Assembly (NCBI GenBank): GCA_030544215.1
Contig: JARZZO010000002.1
Coordinates: 81,661,150-81,725,149, forward strand
Length of the DNA: 64,000 nt
From: Zantedeschia hybrid cultivar
Lineage: Eukaryota; Streptophyta; Magnoliopsida; Alismatales; Araceae
Reading direction: 5' to 3'
The first letter of the stretch is position 1; each line of letters begins with the position of its first letter. Positions 62,601 to 64,000 of the stretch are shown here, in pieces. The notes under the pieces are model-generated. The model worked only from the letters and a program-made list of their open reading frames with translations, made no database searches and was not told where the DNA came from. The translations under genes and the position numbers were made by a program.

Positions 62601-63130
62601 TTCCTCTTGGTGCAGGCTCAGGTGATAGGGAAGGGAGCCATTTTTAAACTCCACTAATAGCAAAATGCATTTTATAATCCAAACAGAAGTATAGGGTGGC
62701 AATCCTTGAACTAACTTTATGGATTAATACGTGAATGATCCCAAAAAGAAGCATGAAACCTGAGTTGTAATGGAAGCAGCTATCTTCATCCTGCCCAAAA
62801 CCATACAACTTTGAATGAAACTGGCAAGCCTGTGATCTCCTCCTAACTGTCGATTTACCGTTCTCTGAATAGATAAAATGCTTGAAGTTAACAGACATAA
62901 GATAGAAGCTGAAATGTGAGGATAACAAATCTTTCTACCAGACCTTTTAAGGTGCTCCGAGTGTTATCTGGCCGTTTGATATCAAAGAACTGTTTCAGCT
63001 TCCATCCAAGCCTTATTGATAGAGTACTCAACAAGGCACCACCCATAATAAGCATCCAGTTTGGTCCTTCCACTTGAGCCTGCTTCAGCTTTTGGGACCT
63101 TTGTATTGCACTATTTGCGTTCGTTTTCAT
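47697..63130 (-). CDS. Membrane-anchored coiled-coil protein of unknown function, three coding exons with a 14.3-kb intron
   Basis: Exons on the minus strand: 63130-62944 (ATG), 62864-62760 and 48457-47697 (TAA at 47699-47697). Junctions are GT-AG and phases agree, giving 1053 bases and 350 residues. Residues 24-42 (NWMLIMGGALLSTLSIRLG) are a hydrophobic segment after a basic N-terminus, likely a signal anchor. A Pro/Ser-rich linker contains SSPERLELPPKPFHHSN. Residues about 176-245 form a long coiled coil (LRRQLKRRDEMILEMQTQI and onward), an Asn-Gly-rich spacer (NGHANGYANGYA) follows, and a second coil covers about 294-343. From memory the family is conserved in plants as an uncharacterised protein, including the N-terminal segment, which supports joining the distant exons; no function is proposed. 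Upstream 5'-UTR exons may exist. The last exon alone could also be read from its own ATG at 48455, but the AG immediately before it argues for splicing. Confidence 0.75.
50421..51502. mobile_element. 1.08-kb hAT-like non-autonomous element with TAGGG-type ends
   Basis: Flanked by an exact 8-bp repeat GTTGGATA (50413-50420, 51503-51510). The left end is GAGGGCTGTCAGCGCGCC and the right, reverse strand, TAGGGGTGTCAATGGGCTGG. GGGCC-rich words occur near both ends. The GC-rich interior holds a (GA)n run (50593-50624), a 35-41-bp tandem repeat (50631-50760) and unidentified sequence; its ORFs are short and overlap in all frames. It lies in the 14.3-kb intron of the coiled-coil gene. Confidence 0.82.
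50593..50760 (+). repeat. (GA)n run followed by 35-41-bp tandem units
   Basis: After a GA run, CCGATCTCCACGGATGCAGG starts at 50631 and 50666, and weaker copies (CCAACCTCCACGGATG, CCAATCTCCACCGAG) at about 50706 and 50746. All lie inside the hAT-like element 50421-51502. Confidence 0.8.
51503..53626. other. Intron sequence of the coiled-coil gene without recognised features
   Basis: Unstructured moderately AT-rich DNA with T and G homopolymers at 52967-52995. At 53635 TAGGGGTGTCAATGGGCC gives a single TAGGG-type hAT end with no partner found nearby. Confidence 0.5.
53859..53926. repeat. Perfect 26-bp inverted repeat with 16-base loop
   Basis: The arm 53859-53884 (AACAATTTATCTTTTACTGA then GATCTC) is repeated exactly in reverse complement at 53901-53926. 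It sits just before the Cassandra primer-binding site, where the 5' LTR would be expected, and could form a stable hairpin. Confidence 0.9.
54229..58876 (-). mobile_element. 4.65-kb hAT-superfamily DNA transposon nested in a Cassandra LTR
   Basis: The element is bounded by an 8-bp direct repeat TCCACAAC (54221-54228 and 58877-58884), the hAT target-duplication length. Ends are short and imperfect: CAAGGTAGG at the left and CATGGTCGG (reverse strand) at the right. Both subterminal regions (54240-54345 and 58700-58870) are dense with short words such as CGGTCCGG and CCGATCCGACCC, as expected for transposase-binding sites. The inside encodes a hAT transposase on the minus strand, the same direction as the host gene in whose second intron it lies. 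Confidence 0.92.
54609..58173 (-). pseudogene. hAT transposase, BED zinc finger plus DUF659 plus hAT dimerisation domain, disrupted
   Basis: Pieces in transcription order: 58173-about 57780 carries a BED-type zinc finger (Cys35, Cys38, His52, Cys63 with VKCNYC); 57658-57190 leads to WDERGCTIMTDSW; about 57073-56181 is the DUF659/RNase H-like core (VVQVVTDNAASYKAAG, LYWLPCSAHSLDL, RFASTYISLES); about 56179-55965 continues it; 55871-54609 holds the C-terminal dimerisation domain (SSSGCERNWSTFSLIHTKQ, RLEQLVFCHYN) and a long low-complexity tail rich in Ser, Gln, Asp and Tyr. Two lesions are visible: an in-frame TAG at 57253-57251 between VSDL and EYIKSFERIW, and an apparent frame shift near 57935, where the natural continuation (REEMTRPSGQG) is in another frame. 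The element is therefore probably unable to make its own transposase, unless the stop is a sequencing error or is removed by splicing. Confidence 0.8.
58911..58974 (+). other. 5S-rRNA-like promoter sequence inside the Cassandra LTR
   Basis: The segment contains GAACTCCGAAGTTAAG, TATGCTCGG and GGATGGATGACC, matching the internal pol III control boxes of plant 5S rRNA with several substitutions. It is the LTR-embedded 5S-like sequence known from Cassandra, not a 5S gene: the flanking parts of a 120-base 5S RNA are missing. Confidence 0.8.
59024..60004. other. GC-skewed repeat with GGGCTT/AAGCCC words and a TAGGG-type right end
   Basis: Both sides are rich in AAGCCCAAGTCC and GGGCTTTCGGGC words, and the right tip, reverse strand, is TAGGGCTGCCAATGGGTCCC, as in the TAGGG hAT-like group. 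The left tip was not found; it may have been lost at the Cassandra LTR boundary. The centre holds the 129-bp tandem duplication. Confidence 0.45.
59293..59550 (+). repeat. 129-bp tandem duplication
   Basis: AAATCAAAATAATC begins at 59293 and 59422; the two 129-base units differ at only one or two places (GATCTGTC against GATATGTC). Such identity implies a recent event. It lies in the 14.3-kb intron of the coiled-coil gene. Confidence 0.9.
60005..62759. other. Remaining part of the 14.3-kb intron before exon 2 of the coiled-coil gene
   Basis: Contains a GC-richer patch (60600-61800) with overlapping ORFs on both strands but no conserved domain; codon patterns look like composition artefacts around a poly-C/poly-A run. 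A captured gene fragment cannot be excluded. Confidence 0.4.
60960..61000 (+). repeat. Poly-C directly joined to poly-A
   Basis: About 20 consecutive C are followed directly by about 20 A. The run interrupts otherwise ordinary intron sequence and creates Pro/Lys- and Phe/Gly-rich ORFs that are artefacts. Its length may be unreliable. Confidence 0.9.
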
Positions 63131-64000
63131 CTTAAGATTTATTGAGATATCACATCAAGAAGCTGCTTGAAATTTGGTCTAGACCAGCACACATATAGCT
63201 GCTGTAAGAACCCAGTTTCTTAATCAAATTTTTCATTTCGAATAAATATTCAGAAGAACTCAAATGGACAAGACTATCACCAGACAACAAATAGAAAGCA
63301 CTTTGTTTTACTGTTCCCTTTCCTTGAAAATTTTAGCACCTCATTACTGAGAATCCAATTGCAAGATTCAAAAAGCATCAGAGAAGTACAACACATGCAT
63401 TTTTTTTTTGAAGGTGACAAAATCACAATTCCATTGAACAATAGGAGAATAGTACAAGAAGGCCCAATAAAACACCCCACCTGGATAGGACATTCCCCCA
63501 TCCAAGTCCCCATGTGAAATTAAACGAAAGTTACATATACTGTTTTATATGTAAAATGATGAGAAAGTTACAACACATGCAATTAAATGATGAGAAACCA
63601 AGAAAGCTGTAGTAAAATGAGAAATCCAACAGGAATGTGCTAATGCAGGACCATTCTGTACAACTAAAGTAATAAGTCATGGTGCATGAACTAATTGAGT
63701 CTTTTATTTGGTGCATCTTTTATTTTTTCTTTAGCAATGTGCTTTTTTTGTTTCTTATGTTAGTCTTTCATATCCTAAAGACTACTAAAGTCTTTTAGAG
63801 TACGCGAAAGTGGAGTCTTAATTTCAGTGTACAAAATGTTGTGTATTTGCAAGATTGTAAATGCGGATATTTAATTTGGATAGAAAATTACCATATTTTA
63901 GAGGGAAATTGCTATATTCAATCCTGAGGAGGTGGAATCTCCATCTCCCTTTTCTCTCCCATATTTTGTCTAATATTCTCTAATAGCCTCTGATGCATTG
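63131..64000. other. Upstream flank of the coiled-coil gene
   Basis: The bases before ATG 63130 (minus strand) read CTTAAG, so a 5'-UTR intron acceptor is possible. At 63398-63530 a run of T followed by TGAAGGTGACAAAATCACAA resembles the antisense 3' end of a plant L1 LINE, but is too short to call. Confidence 0.35.

Overview
The window is plant nuclear DNA, most likely from a monocot and possibly a palm. Coding exons of two genes are very GC-rich at their 5' ends, introns are long and packed with transposable elements, and four nuclear genes of plant type are separated by AT-rich DNA full of short terminal-inverted-repeat elements. The clade is inferred from gene style and repeat types, not proven. 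No bacterial, organellar or viral genome segment was seen.

Layout. (1) About 1-19.3 kb, plus strand: the last seven coding exons I could define of an ORC3 gene (origin recognition complex subunit 3), with up to 6.4 kb of intron between exons. The introns hold two RTE-type LINE fragments, several hAT-like non-autonomous elements, a large foldback and three copies of an LTR-like repeat. (2) 19.3-29.9 kb: intergenic, with MITEs, a CACTA-like end and one half of a dispersed duplication. (3) 30.4-31.3 kb, plus strand: an intact single-exon GT-A type glycosyltransferase-like gene with a TATA box and CT-rich leader. (4) 31.9-39.4 kb: intergenic MITEs and the second half of the duplication. (5) 39.57-43.42 kb, plus strand: a complete six-exon VTE4 gene (gamma-tocopherol C-methyltransferase, vitamin E synthesis in the plastid), rebuilt with every splice phase consistent (334 residues). 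(6) 43.6-47.1 kb: three members of one MITE family and a 904-bp solo LTR with a 5-bp target duplication. (7) 47.7-63.1 kb, minus strand: a three-exon coding region for a 350-residue membrane-anchored coiled-coil protein, whose second intron is 14.3 kb and contains a Cassandra-type TRIM split by a 4.65-kb hAT transposon.

The genes do not form a pathway; they are ordinary neighbours. The distinctive content is the mobile DNA. Three families recur with target-site duplications that can be read directly: a hAT group whose two ends differ in a fixed way (CAAGG at one end, CATGG at the other), with one large coding member and four small ones; a second hAT-like group with TAGGG-type ends; and a foldback MITE family with GAGTAATACTTGCTGC-type ends and 9-bp target duplications, which suggests Mutator-like mobilisation. 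Several copies lie inside introns of the four genes.
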